From Massilia sp. Leaf139 (lineage in GTDB: Bacteria; Pseudomonadota; Gammaproteobacteria; Burkholderiales; Burkholderiaceae_D): a stretch of DNA of 64,000 nucleotides. Each line of letters begins with the position of its first letter. Within the stretch, counting starts at the first letter, position 1. The translations under genes were made by a program, and so were the position numbers. Below, piece by piece: positions 16,354-25,494 of this stretch. The notes under the pieces were generated by a model that searched no databases, was not told the origin of the DNA, and saw only the letters and a list, made by a program, of their open reading frames with translations. The stretch is taken from positions 647,194-711,193 of the forward strand of contig NZ_LMOJ01000001.1 of NCBI RefSeq assembly GCF_001424165.1, in the 5' to 3' direction.

Positions 16354-18201
16354 ATGCCGATTTCCTCCCAGCGCAGCCTGCGCGCCGCCCTCGCCACCTT
16401 GTTCGTCCCGCTCGCGCTTGGCGCCGCCATGCTGCCGGACGCCGCCCTGGCCGCGCCGGCGGCGAAAACTGCGGCCAAGGATGGGACAACTAAGCCGAAC
16501 GCCGCTTTCGACACCTGGGCCGAGCGCTTCGCCAACGACTGGGTGCGCATGAACCCGCAGCTGGCCAGCAGCACCCAGTATTTCAGCGGCGCAGAACAGG
16601 CCGCGCTCGACCGCCAGCTCACGCCCCAGACTCCAGCCCAGCGCAAGAAGATGGTGGCCCTGGCCAAGACCGGCGTCGCCCGCCTCGACAAGTTCCTGGC
16701 CGGCCCGCTCGACGAGACCCAGAAGATCTCGGCCTCGGTCATGCGCTGGTCGCTCACCAACGTGATCGCCAACGAGCCCTTCGAAGACTATAACTTCGTG
16801 TTCTCGCAGTTCGGCGGGCCGCAGGTCGGCCTCGTCAACTACATGACCCAGACCCACCCGATGCGCACCGCGGCCGACGTCGACAGCTGGCTGGCGCGCC
16901 TGGAACAGGTCGGCACGCGCATGGACGAGGCCCTGGCCCGCGCCCGCAGCGCCACCGAGCGCAAGATGATCCCGCCGCGCTTCATCCTGGAGCGCGCCCA
17001 GTTCCAGGTCGACACCTTCCTGAAACCCGCCGCGGCGCAGAACGTGCTGGTGGCCTCGCTGGAAAAACGCAGCGCCGAGCTGAAGGATCTGGCGCCGGAA
17101 GCGCGTACTGCCGCCATCGCCCGCGCCACGCGCATCGTCGAAGAGAAGATCCGCCCGGCCTACGTGCGCGTGCAGGGCTTCATGGCCGAACTGCATCCGA
17201 AGACGAACGACACGGCCGGCATCTCGCGCTTGCAAGGCGGGCTGAAAGCGTATGACCGCGCGATCGCCAACTTCACCAGCACCACGCTCACCGCCGACGA
17301 GATCCACGCCATCGGCCTGCGTGAAGTGGCGCGCCTGGAAGCGGAGATGGACAAGCACCTGCGCGCGCTCGGCTTCAAGGATGGCGACATCGAGAGCCGC
17401 ATGAAGGCGCTTGACGCCACCTTCCAGCCGAAGGGCGACGAGGATCCGCGCCCGGCGATCCTGGCCAAATACAAGGAGATGGTGAAGGACGCCCAGGCGC
17501 GCAGCGAGTCGCTGTTCAACCTGAAGCCGCGCGCCCCGGTCGACGTGCTGCGCGAGCCGCCGCTGACCGAAGCCTCGGCCGCAGCCCACTACAGCCTGCC
17601 GGCGCCGGACGGCAGCCGTCCGGGCGTGTTCTGGGTGCCGCTGCGCGGGCCGACCTTCAACATGATCCGCATGCGCAGCCTGTCCTACCACGAGGCGGTG
17701 CCGGGCCACCACTTCCAGCTGGCGATCCAGCAGGAACTGTCGGGCATCCCGAAATACCGCAGCCAGCGCATCTTCAGCGGCGGCAGCGCCCATAGCGAAG
17801 GCTGGGCGCTCTATACCGAGCGCCTGGCGGTGGAGCAGGGCTGGTACGCCAACGACGTCCCCGGCCTGCTCGGCGCGCTCGGCTCCGAACTGTTCCGCGC
17901 CCGCCGCCTGGTGGTCGACACCGGCCTGCACACCAAGGGCTGGACGCGCCAGCAGGCGGTCGACTACGGCATCAACGTCGAGGAAGTCGACCGCTACGTC
18001 GTCTGGCCGGGCCAGGCCACGGCCTACATGATCGGCATGCTGCGCATCCTCGAACTGCGCGAGAAGGCCAAAACGGAACTGGGGCCGAAGTTCTCGCTGC
18101 CGGGCTTCCACGACATGGTGCTGGGCGCGGGCTCGGTGCCGCTGGATGTGCTGGGGCAGCTGGTGGATGGGTGGATTGCGAAGGAAAAGGCGAAGGCGTA
18201 A
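16354..18201 (+). CDS. DUF885-family exported protein, putative metallopeptidase
   Basis: A 615-residue exported protein with a signal peptide ending DAALAAPA (~34). The DUF885 core covers most of the rest, with the metal-binding-like motif SYHEAVPGHHFQLAIQQE near residue 450 and GSAHSEGWALYTERL shortly after, both typical of the family. DUF885 proteins resemble M3/M32-type metallopeptidases, but few have known substrates. It is a single gene, followed by a paired intergenic repeat. Family assignment is firm; function is not. Confidence 0.88.
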   Translation: MPISSQRSLRAALATLFVPLALGAAMLPDAALAAPAAKTAAKDGTTKPNAAFDTWAERFANDWVRMNPQLASSTQYFSGAEQAALDRQLTPQTPAQRKKMVALAKTGVARLDKFLAGPLDETQKISASVMRWSLTNVIANEPFEDYNFVFSQFGGPQVGLVNYMTQTHPMRTAADVDSWLARLEQVGTRMDEALARARSATERKMIPPRFILERAQFQVDTFLKPAAAQNVLVASLEKRSAELKDLAPEARTAAIARATRIVEEKIRPAYVRVQGFMAELHPKTNDTAGISRLQGGLKAYDRAIANFTSTTLTADEIHAIGLREVARLEAEMDKHLRALGFKDGDIESRMKALDATFQPKGDEDPRPAILAKYKEMVKDAQARSESLFNLKPRAPVDVLREPPLTEASAAAHYSLPAPDGSRPGVFWVPLRGPTFNMIRMRSLSYHEAVPGHHFQLAIQQELSGIPKYRSQRIFSGGSAHSEGWALYTERLAVEQGWYANDVPGLLGALGSELFRARRLVVDTGLHTKGWTRQQAVDYGINVEEVDRYVVWPGQATAYMIGMLRILELREKAKTELGPKFSLPGFHDMVLGAGSVPLDVLGQLVDGWIAKEKAKA

Positions 18202-18226
18202 CTGTCGCGTATAGGCACCTGCCGAA

Positions 18227-18326
18227 ACGCGTGGGCTCGGGGAGCCCACCCTACGTTACGCTACGGCTCCATGAACTTGCACATGGCGGTGGCGCACCGT
18301 AGGGTGGGCTCACCGAGCCCACGCGT
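18227..18326. repeat. Paired inverted intergenic repeat
   Basis: Two 29-bp units (18227-18255 and 18298-18326), each with GGGCTC/GAGCCC arms and a CCTACG tail, face each other across ~42 bp. The outer ends ACGCGTGGGCTC and GAGCCCACGCGT are complementary, so the whole element could fold as one cruciform. This is the clearest example of the paired form of the repeat family in this window. Confidence 0.8.
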
Positions 18327-18434
18327 GCGTGTCGCCGATATACCCGACGTATGAAACACCCAACACCGCACGCGAACCCCGTCAACCCAATGGCATAATC
18401 TCCCGACCGACAAGCTGTCAACAAGGAGCACACC

Positions 18435-18863
18435 ATGGAAACCCAGGAACTCCACCGCGGCCGCCTGATCGACCACATCCAGCTGGTCGTCAAGGACGTG
18501 TCCGCCTCCCGACGCTTCTACAGCGCCATCTTCGACGTCCTGCAAATACCCCTCGGCGGCGAGGGCGACGACTATTTCTGGTACGACGAACTGTTCGTCT
18601 CCAGCCCCGCCAGCGGGGCCGCCCAGGGCAAGCTCACCGGCCGCCACCACCTGGCCTTCCAGGCCCGCGACCGCGCCATGGTCGACGCCTTTTACCAGGC
18701 CGCACGACAGGCCGGCGCCGACGACAACGGCGCCCCCGGCGAACGCGATTACCACCCCGGCTACTATGGCGCCTTCGTGCTCGACCCCGACGGCAACAAC
18801 ATCGAAGCCGTCTACCACGGCGAGGCGAAACGCAGCGCGGCTTCGGTCAAGGTCACCTTCTGA
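18435..18863 (+). CDS. VOC-superfamily (glyoxalase/bleomycin-resistance-like) protein
   Basis: A 142-residue single VOC domain. The start LIDHIQLVVKDVSASRRFY is the first beta-alpha unit, HHLAFQARD the third strand, and FVLDPDGNNIEAVYHG the closing strand with a metal-ligand Glu. His in DHIQ, His in HHLAF and Glu in NIEAV could bind a divalent metal. The short acidic insert and GERDYHPGYYGAFV are typical of the uncharacterised glyoxalase-like branch. AGGAG precedes the start. The substrate cannot be told from sequence. Confidence 0.88.
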   Translation: METQELHRGRLIDHIQLVVKDVSASRRFYSAIFDVLQIPLGGEGDDYFWYDELFVSSPASGAAQGKLTGRHHLAFQARDRAMVDAFYQAARQAGADDNGAPGERDYHPGYYGAFVLDPDGNNIEAVYHGEAKRSAASVKVTF

Positions 18864-18969
18864 ACTGAAACACCCTGTCTCGGTTGCGCACGATCGCCAA
18901 TCGTGCGCGGCTTCACTCATGCTAGATTCTGGACACCCATCGAGCACACTCATGGCATGAGGAGAGCAC

Positions 18970-20424
18970 ATGTTCGGAATGTCGGCATTGGATCTGGCGC
19001 GCATCCAGTTCGCGTTCACGATGTCGTTCCACATCCTGTTTCCGGCAGTGACGATTGGCCTGGCAAGCTACCTGGCCGTGCTCGAGTTTTCCTGGCTGCG
19101 CACGAAGCGCCAGGTATATGTCGACCTGTACCACTTCTGGCTGAAGATCTTCGCCGTCATGTTCGGCATGGGCGTGGTCTCGGGCATCGTGATGGCCTAC
19201 CAGATCGGCACCAACTGGAGCTACATGTCCGAGTTCGCCGGCTCCATCATGGGCCCGGTGCTGGCCTACGAGGTGCTCACCGCCTTCTTCCTGGAGGCGG
19301 GTTTCCTCGGCGTGATGCTATTCGGCTGGACGCGGGTCGGCCCCGGCCTGCATTTCCTGGCCACCTGCATGGTGGCGGTCGGAACGCTCATTTCAGCCAC
19401 CTGGATCCTGGCCGCCAACAGCTGGATGCAGACGCCCCAGGGCTATGCCATCGAAGGCAACCGCATGGTACCGGCCGACTGGCTGGCGATCGTCTTCAAT
19501 CCCTCCTTTCCCTACCGGCTGCTGCACATGGTAGCGGCCGCCTACCTGTGCACCGCGCTGATCGTCGGCGCGGTCGGGGCCTGGCAATTACTGAAACGCA
19601 GGGACAACCCGGCCGTGCGCAAGATGCTCTCCATGGCGATGTGGATGATCCTGCTGGTCGCCCCGATCCAGGCCGTGATCGGCGACTTCCACGGCCTTAA
19701 TACGGCCAAGTACCAGCCGGCCAAGTTGGCGGCGATGGAAGGGCATTGGCAAAACGAACCGGGCGAGGCGGTGCCGCTGCTGCTGTTCGGCATTCCCGAC
19801 ATGGAGGCCGAACAGACCCGCTACGCGGTCGGCATTCCGCACCTGGGCAGCCTGATCCTTACCCATAGCTGGAACGGCCAGATTCCCGGCCTGAAGGAGT
19901 TCGCACGCGAAGACCGTCCCAACTCCCTGATCGTATTCTGGAGCTTCCGGGTGATGGTGGGGCTCGGCCTGCTCATGATCACGCTTGGCCTCTGGAGTTT
20001 CCTGTTGCGAAGGCGAGAGCGCATCTTCACGTCGCGCACCTTCCTGCGCGCGGCCCTGTGGATGGGGCCGGCGGGCCTGGTCGCCATCCTGGCCGGCTGG
20101 GTGACCACCGAAGTCGGGCGCCAGCCCTGGGTTGTGTACGGCGTGCTGCGCACGGCCGACGCCGTCTCGCCGCACGGGGCCGGGGCGCTGGCGCTGACGC
20201 TGGGCATTTTTGTCATCGCCTATTTCTTCGTGTTCGGCGCCGGTACCGCCTATGTGCTGCGCATGATGCGCAAGGGGCCGCAGGCCTTCGAACTGCACCG
20301 GGCCACGGCCGGCGGGCCGGGCGAGGAGCGCACGCCGATGCGGCCGATGTCGGCGGCGGACGTGGCCAACGACGATGACCTCGGCGACGGACATGGCGCC
20401 GGCCACGACGGCAAGGGAGGCTGA
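18970..20424 (+). CDS. cioA: Cytochrome bd ubiquinol oxidase subunit I, CIO type
   Basis: A 484-residue integral membrane haem protein that oxidises quinol and, with subunit II, reduces oxygen to water. Expected features are present: haem-ligand His in MSFHILFPAVTIG, the quinol-site segment KLAAMEGHW, and the GRQPWVVYGVLRT signature. The quinol loop is short, as in the cyanide-insensitive (CioA) branch. A 30-residue acidic, Gly-rich cytoplasmic tail follows the last helix. Subunit II begins at the next base, so the genes are co-translated. The formate dehydrogenase locus follows, which would supply quinol. Confidence 0.93.
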   Translation: MFGMSALDLARIQFAFTMSFHILFPAVTIGLASYLAVLEFSWLRTKRQVYVDLYHFWLKIFAVMFGMGVVSGIVMAYQIGTNWSYMSEFAGSIMGPVLAYEVLTAFFLEAGFLGVMLFGWTRVGPGLHFLATCMVAVGTLISATWILAANSWMQTPQGYAIEGNRMVPADWLAIVFNPSFPYRLLHMVAAAYLCTALIVGAVGAWQLLKRRDNPAVRKMLSMAMWMILLVAPIQAVIGDFHGLNTAKYQPAKLAAMEGHWQNEPGEAVPLLLFGIPDMEAEQTRYAVGIPHLGSLILTHSWNGQIPGLKEFAREDRPNSLIVFWSFRVMVGLGLLMITLGLWSFLLRRRERIFTSRTFLRAALWMGPAGLVAILAGWVTTEVGRQPWVVYGVLRTADAVSPHGAGALALTLGIFVIAYFFVFGAGTAYVLRMMRKGPQAFELHRATAGGPGEERTPMRPMSAADVANDDDLGDGHGAGHDGKGG

Positions 20425-21432
20425 ATGGGCATCGACACCTCGGTCGTCTGGGCCGTCATCATCTATTTCGCCGTCTTCATGTACGTGCTGCTCGACGGCT
20501 TCGACCTCGGCATCGGCATGCTGTTTCCCTTCGTAAAGGCCAAACGCGACCGCGACACCATGATGAACACGGTGGCGCCGGTCTGGGACGGCAACGAGAC
20601 CTGGCTGGTGCTGGGCGGGGAGGGCTTGCTGGCCGCCTTTCCGGTGGCCTATTCGATCATCCTGTCCGGGCTGTATCTACCCCTGATCTTCATGCTGGTC
20701 GGCCTGGTGTTCCGCGGCGTCGCCTTCGAATTCCGCTTCAAGGCCAAGGAGGGCGGGCGCCACCTGTGGGACAAGGCCTTCATCGGCGGCTCGGCGGTCG
20801 CTTCCTTCTTCCAGGGCGTCTCGCTCGGCGCCTTCCTCGACGGCATCGCCGTGTCCGGGCGCAGCTATGCCGGCGGCCCGCTCGACTGGATCGCACCGTT
20901 TCCGCTGCTGGCCGGCATCGGCGTGATGATTGCGTACACCCTGCTGGGCAGCACCTGGCTGATCATGAAGACCGAGGGCGAGCTGCACGGGCGCATGGTA
21001 CAGGTGGCCAAACCCTTCGCGCTGATGCTGCTCGCCGCCATCGTGGTGGTCAGCATCTGGACGCCGTTGCGCGACCCGGCCGTGGCCGACCGCTGGTTCA
21101 CCTTCCCGAACATCGTCTTCCTGGCACCGGTGCCGATCCTGGTGCTGCTCTCGATCGCGCTCCTGCTCGGCTCGCTCAAGGGGCGGCCGCACCGCTGGCC
21201 CTTCGTTGCCGCGCTGGCGCTGGTCTTCCTCGGTTACACCGGCATGGCGATCAGCATCTGGCCGCACATCGTGCCGCCCTTCATCACGATCTGGGAAGCT
21301 GCCTCGCCGCCGAGCAGCCAGGGCTTTGCGCTGGTGGGCACGCTGTTCATCCTGCCCATCATCCTGATGTACACGGTCTGGTCGTATTGGGTGTTTCGCG
21401 GCAAGGTCAAGGCCGATGCGGGGTACCACTGA
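20425..21432 (+). CDS. cioB: Cytochrome bd ubiquinol oxidase subunit II, CIO type
   Basis: A 335-residue membrane subunit with eight or so hydrophobic helices. The N-terminus VWAVIIYFAVFMYVLLDGFD followed by LGIGMLFPF is diagnostic for CydB/CioB, as is VWDGNETWLVLGGEGLLAAF. It pairs with CioA to form the oxidase. It starts immediately after the cioA stop codon and overlaps the following DUF2474 gene by one base, so the three genes form a tight operon. Confidence 0.94.
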   Translation: MGIDTSVVWAVIIYFAVFMYVLLDGFDLGIGMLFPFVKAKRDRDTMMNTVAPVWDGNETWLVLGGEGLLAAFPVAYSIILSGLYLPLIFMLVGLVFRGVAFEFRFKAKEGGRHLWDKAFIGGSAVASFFQGVSLGAFLDGIAVSGRSYAGGPLDWIAPFPLLAGIGVMIAYTLLGSTWLIMKTEGELHGRMVQVAKPFALMLLAAIVVVSIWTPLRDPAVADRWFTFPNIVFLAPVPILVLLSIALLLGSLKGRPHRWPFVAALALVFLGYTGMAISIWPHIVPPFITIWEAASPPSSQGFALVGTLFILPIILMYTVWSYWVFRGKVKADAGYH

Positions 21433-21554
21433 TGAAGCGGCTCTGGCTGCGGCGCCTGGGCTGGCTGGCCGGGCTTTGGGCGGGTGGGGTGCTGGCGCTG
21501 TTCCTGGTTGCCGGCCTGATCCGGCTGATCATGCATGCGGCCGGCATGCGCTAG
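21432..21554 (+). CDS. DUF2474-type small membrane protein of the bd oxidase
   Basis: A 40-residue peptide with a basic N-terminus (MKRLWLRRLGW) and one membrane helix (LAGLWAGGVLALFLVAGLIR). Its ATG shares a base with the cioB stop. Single-helix DUF2474/CydX-like proteins at this position stabilise bd oxidases. The size, topology and overlap support the call. Confidence 0.8.
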   Translation: MKRLWLRRLGWLAGLWAGGVLALFLVAGLIRLIMHAAGMR

Positions 21555-21567
21555 CCATGCGGGACGC

Positions 21568-21585
21568 GCCCCGGCGCCACGGGGC
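21568..21585. terminator. Short stem-loop after the bd oxidase operon
   Basis: GCCCCG and CGGGGC flank six bases in the 112-bp gap between the DUF2474 gene and the TorD-like gene. No T-run follows, so it is at most a weak or Rho-assisted terminator. It may loosely separate the oxidase and formate dehydrogenase transcripts. Confidence 0.3.
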
Positions 21586-21666
21586 AAGTCCGGGTTCAAC
21601 CGTGCGCGCCCTTTGGTAGAGGAAAGCTTACACTTTCGATGAAGATTTACTAACGGAGCGCCGCCA

Positions 21667-22368
21667 GTGTCCATGCAGTCTGCATCACCCACGTTCTCTT
21701 CTCCCGCGGCGCCTGGCGCTGTCCCTGCCGGCGCTTCCGGTACGGTTGCGGTCTCGCTTCCGCTGGCGGCCGAAGACCAGGCGCGCAGCGACCTCTACGC
21801 GCTGGCGGCCAGGCTGCTGCTGGCTCCGCCCGATGCGGCGCTGCTGTCCGCCCTCGCGGCGGCAGACCCGATCGAGGCCGCGGGCGGCGACCATGCCCTT
21901 GCCGACGCCTGGGAAAAACTGGTGCTGGCGGCGAGCGTGATGGATCCTGCCGCCGTGGCCGAAGAATTCGACACGCTCTTCGTCAGCAGCGGCACGCCCG
22001 TCCTCAACCCCTATGGCTCGCTCTACCTGTCGGGCTTCATGAACGACACGCCGCTGGCCGAACTGCGCGCCGACCTGGCGCGCTTCGGCATCGGGCGCGT
22101 GCGCGGGGTGTTCGAATCCGAAGACCACCTGGGCGCCCTCTGCGAAACGATGCGCGTGCTGATCGCCGGCGGCCCCGGCATCCGCCGCCAGGGCCTGGCC
22201 CAGCAAAAGGCCTTCTTCGAAGCCCGTATCGCACCCTGGTATGCGCGCTGCCTGAACGACATGCGGGGCGCGGAAGGCGCCAATTTCTACCGGCTGATCG
22301 CGGCCTTCGTCGCTGCGCTGCTGGCGATCGAAGCCGAAGCCTTCGCGGTGGAGGACTTCGATGCCTGA
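21667..22368 (+). CDS. TorD/DmsD-family chaperone for formate dehydrogenase
   Basis: A 233-residue, all-helical cytoplasmic chaperone of the TorD/NarJ type, which binds the twin-arginine leader of a molybdoenzyme until cofactor is inserted. Family features include SDLYALAARLLLAPPD at the start of the domain, EEFDTLFV, NPYGSLYLSG and the C-terminal YRLIAAFVAALLAIEA. The first ~35 residues are Ala/Pro/Ser-rich and unconserved. The start is a GTG with an ATG two codons later as alternative. It is the first gene of the formate dehydrogenase cluster, and the next open frame overlaps its end. Confidence 0.85.
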   Translation: MSMQSASPTFSSPAAPGAVPAGASGTVAVSLPLAAEDQARSDLYALAARLLLAPPDAALLSALAAADPIEAAGGDHALADAWEKLVLAASVMDPAAVAEEFDTLFVSSGTPVLNPYGSLYLSGFMNDTPLAELRADLARFGIGRVRGVFESEDHLGALCETMRVLIAGGPGIRRQGLAQQKAFFEARIAPWYARCLNDMRGAEGANFYRLIAAFVAALLAIEAEAFAVEDFDA

Positions 22369-22414
22369 TCTGATCCATAAGCCGACTTTCAATCGAACCG
22401 ACGAGGCACATCCG

Positions 22415-22633
22415 ATGGAAAACGAGCACAGCAAGGCGGCGGAGCCGAAACCCGATCCATCCCGCCGCAGCTTCCTGAAAGCCGCGCCGCTGGGCGCGCT
22501 GGCGGCCGTGGCCGGCGGCGCCGAGGCGAAGCCGGAACTGGCGCCGGTAGAGGCCGCCAAGCCGGACGTCAAGCGCGGCTACCACGAGACCGAGCACATT
22601 CGCACCTACTACAAAACCGCCGCCTACTGGTGA
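22415..22633 (+). CDS. Small twin-arginine-signal protein of the formate dehydrogenase locus
   Basis: A 72-residue protein with a twin-arginine-like motif SRRSFLKAAPLGALAAVAGG and a short tail KRGYHETEHIRTYYKTAAYW. Proteins of this size and pattern sit just before the catalytic subunit in many betaproteobacterial formate dehydrogenase loci. The start at 22415 leaves the Tat motif near residue 20; the frame is open from 22361, overlapping the chaperone gene, and that start cannot be excluded. It may be a small membrane-tethered subunit; this is inferred from position. Confidence 0.75.
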   Translation: MENEHSKAAEPKPDPSRRSFLKAAPLGALAAVAGGAEAKPELAPVEAAKPDVKRGYHETEHIRTYYKTAAYW

Positions 22634-22652
22634 GCGTACCCGGAGACCCGCC

Positions 22653-25472
22653 ATGTCTTTAGTGAAGAGTTCCAGTGACAAAGGTCTGAAGCGCCGCAAG
22701 TTCCTCGTCGGTGCCGGCGTCGCGGCCGGGGCCGGCGCACTGGCGCGCCAGCTGCCCCTGAACGTGATCGAGCCGGCACAGGCCCAGCAGGCCGCCGCCG
22801 AGCCCGTCAAGACCGAACTGAAGCGCACCGTCTGCAGCCACTGCTCGGTCGGCTGCTCGGTCGACGCCATCGTCAGCAACGGCGTCTGGGTACGCCAGGA
22901 AGCGGCCTTCGATTCGCCGATCAACATGGGCGCCCACTGCGCCAAGGGCGCATCGGTGCGCGAGCACGGCTTCGGCGAACACCGCCTGCGCTACCCGATG
23001 AAGCTGGTCAACGGCAAGTACACGCGCATCTCCTGGGATCAGGCGATCAACGAGATCGGCGACAAGCTGCTGCAACTGCGCCAGCAGTCCGGCCCCGATT
23101 CGCTCATGCTCATCGGCAGCTCGAAGCACAACAACGAGCAGGCCTATTTGCTGCGCAAGTTCATGGCCTTCTGGGGCTCGAACAACTGCGACCACCAGGC
23201 GCGCATCTGCCACTCGACCACGGTCGCCGGCGTGGCCCAGACCTTCGGCTACGGCGCCATGACGAACTCCTTCAACGACCTGCACTACAGCAAGGCCGTG
23301 ATGTTCATCGGTTCCAATCCGGCCGAGGCGCACCCGATCTCGATGCTGCACTTCCTGCATGCGAAGGAACTGGGCGCGAAGATGATCGTGGTCGACCCGC
23401 GCTTCACCCGCACCGCGCGCTTCGCGCACCACTACGTGCGCGTGCGTCCGGGCACCGACATCCCGCTGGTCTGGGGCATGCTCTGGCACATCTTCAACAA
23501 CGGATGGGAAGACAAGGCCTACATTGCCGCGCGCACCTACGGCATGGACGACGTGCGCAAGGAAGTCGCGAAGTGGACGCCCGATAAGGTCTCGGACATC
23601 ACCGGCGTGCCCGAATCCTCGGTACGCATGGCGGCCGAGATGCTGGCGAAGAACAAGCCCTCGTCGGTGGTCTGGTGCATGGGCATCACCCAGCACCACG
23701 TCGGCACCGCCAACGTGCGCGCGCTGGCCATCCTGCAGCTGGCGCTGGGCAATATCGGCGTGCCCGGCGGCGGCGCCAACATCTACCGCGGCCACGACAA
23801 CGTGCAGGGCGCGACCGACGTCGGCCCCAACGGCGACTCGCTGCCCGGCTACTACGGCCTGGCCGAGGGTTCGTGGAAGCACTTCGCCAACGCCTGGGGC
23901 GTCGACTACAACTGGATCCTGTCGCGCTTCGGCTCGAAGGAGCTGATGGAAAAGCCCGGCATCACCGTCTCGCGCTGGTTCGATGCCGTCAACGAGCAGA
24001 ACCAGTACGTCGACCAGCCGGCCAACCTCAAGGCTTGCATCTACTGGGGCCACGCGCCGAACAGCCAGACCCGCCTGCCGGACATGAAGGCGGCCATGCA
24101 AAAGCTCGACATGCTGGTGGTCATCGATCCGTATCCGAGCATGACGGCGGCGATGCACGGCCGCACCGACGGCGTCTACCTGCTGCCGGCCGCCTCGCAG
24201 TTCGAGACCCACGGTTCGTGCACGGCGTCGAACCGTTCGATCCAATGGCGCGAACGCGTGATCGCGCCCCTGTTCGAATGCAAGACCGACCACGAGATCA
24301 TGTACCTGTTCGCCAAGAAGTTCGGCTTCCATAACGAACTGTGCAAGAACATCAAGGTGGTCATGAACGAGCCGGTGATCGAGGACATCCTCCGCGAAAT
24401 CAACCGTTCGTGCTGGACGATCGGCTACACCGGCTGCTCGCCGGAGCGCCTGAAGCTCCACATGGAGAACAAGCACACCTTCAACCCGACCACGATGCGC
24501 GCCGAGTCCGGCCCCTGCAAGGGCGATTACTACGGCCTGCCGTGGCCGTGCTGGGGCACGCCGGAGATGAAGCACCCGGGCACGCCGATCCTGTACGACA
24601 TCAACAAGACCGTGGCCGAGGGCGGCCTGCCGTTCCGCGCCAACTGGGGCGTCGAGCACAACGGCCAGAGCCTGCTGGCGGCCGACGGCTCGACCAACAA
24701 GAATTCCGAACTCGACACCGGCTACCCGGAATTCGACCACGTGTTCCTGAAAAAGCTGGGCTGGTGGGCCGAGCTCACGCCCCAGGAGCAAGCCCTGGCC
24801 GAAGGCAAGAACTGGAAAACCGACCCTTCGGGAGGCATCATCCGGGTCGTCATCGCCCACGGCTGCGCCCCGTTCGGCAATGCCCGGGCGCGTGCCCACG
24901 TATGGAACTTCCCCGACCCGATCCCGACCCACCGCGAGCCGCTGCTGTCGCCGCGGCGCGACCTGGTCGCCAAGTACCCGACCTACGACGACAAGGCCAA
25001 TTTCCTGCGCCTGCCGACCCTCTATAAATCGGTGCAGGAAGTCGACTTCTCGAAGGACTTCCCGATGATCATGACCTCGGGACGCCTGGTCGAGTACGAG
25101 GGCGGCGGCGAGGAAACCCGTTCCAACCCCTGGCTGGCCGAGCTGCAGCAGAACATGTTCGTCGAAGTCAATCCGCAGGATGCCGTGCAGATCGGCGCCC
25201 GGGTCGGCGACTACGTCTGGGTCGAAACACCCACCGGTGCGCGCATGAAGATGATGGCGATGGTCACCGAGCGGGTGCCGGTCGGCATGGTGTGGGCGCC
25301 GTTCCACTTCGGCGGCTGGTGGATGGGCGAGGATCTCGAGCGCCACTATCCGGAAGACGGGGCGCCGACGGTGCGCGGCGAGGCGATCAATACCGGCTGG
25401 ACCTATGGCTACGACGCCGTCACGATGATGCAGGAAACCAAGGTATCGCTGTGCCGCCTCGTGCGCGCCTGA
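22653..25472 (+). CDS. fdhA: Formate dehydrogenase catalytic (molybdopterin) subunit, Cys type
   Basis: A 939-residue molybdo/tungsto-bis-MGD enzyme that oxidises formate to CO2. A Tat leader (KRRKFLVGAGVAAGAGALAR) shows export of the folded protein to the periplasm. The N-terminal [4Fe-4S] site is CSHCSVGC plus AHCAKGA. The active-site segment reads HQARICHSTTVAGVA, with Cys where E. coli FDH-N has selenocysteine and with the catalytic His next to it. Later segments include GRLVEYEGGGEETRSNPWLAEL and the C-terminal dinucleotide-binding domain. FdhB follows after 22 nt. Confidence 0.95.
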   Translation: MSLVKSSSDKGLKRRKFLVGAGVAAGAGALARQLPLNVIEPAQAQQAAAEPVKTELKRTVCSHCSVGCSVDAIVSNGVWVRQEAAFDSPINMGAHCAKGASVREHGFGEHRLRYPMKLVNGKYTRISWDQAINEIGDKLLQLRQQSGPDSLMLIGSSKHNNEQAYLLRKFMAFWGSNNCDHQARICHSTTVAGVAQTFGYGAMTNSFNDLHYSKAVMFIGSNPAEAHPISMLHFLHAKELGAKMIVVDPRFTRTARFAHHYVRVRPGTDIPLVWGMLWHIFNNGWEDKAYIAARTYGMDDVRKEVAKWTPDKVSDITGVPESSVRMAAEMLAKNKPSSVVWCMGITQHHVGTANVRALAILQLALGNIGVPGGGANIYRGHDNVQGATDVGPNGDSLPGYYGLAEGSWKHFANAWGVDYNWILSRFGSKELMEKPGITVSRWFDAVNEQNQYVDQPANLKACIYWGHAPNSQTRLPDMKAAMQKLDMLVVIDPYPSMTAAMHGRTDGVYLLPAASQFETHGSCTASNRSIQWRERVIAPLFECKTDHEIMYLFAKKFGFHNELCKNIKVVMNEPVIEDILREINRSCWTIGYTGCSPERLKLHMENKHTFNPTTMRAESGPCKGDYYGLPWPCWGTPEMKHPGTPILYDINKTVAEGGLPFRANWGVEHNGQSLLAADGSTNKNSELDTGYPEFDHVFLKKLGWWAELTPQEQALAEGKNWKTDPSGGIIRVVIAHGCAPFGNARARAHVWNFPDPIPTHREPLLSPRRDLVAKYPTYDDKANFLRLPTLYKSVQEVDFSKDFPMIMTSGRLVEYEGGGEETRSNPWLAELQQNMFVEVNPQDAVQIGARVGDYVWVETPTGARMKMMAMVTERVPVGMVWAPFHFGGWWMGEDLERHYPEDGAPTVRGEAINTGWTYGYDAVTMMQETKVSLCRLVRA

Positions 25473-25494
25473 CGAATCTGTTTAGGAGAACGTT

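Noticed and set aside
23192..23236. Possible selenocysteine position in FdhA
   Set aside because: The active-site codon encodes Cys; there is no in-frame TGA and no sign of a SECIS hairpin is needed.
22659..25346. An 895-residue minus-strand open frame opposite fdhA
   Set aside because: Antisense shadow of a clear molybdoenzyme gene; composition is His/Arg/Val-rich without domain signals.
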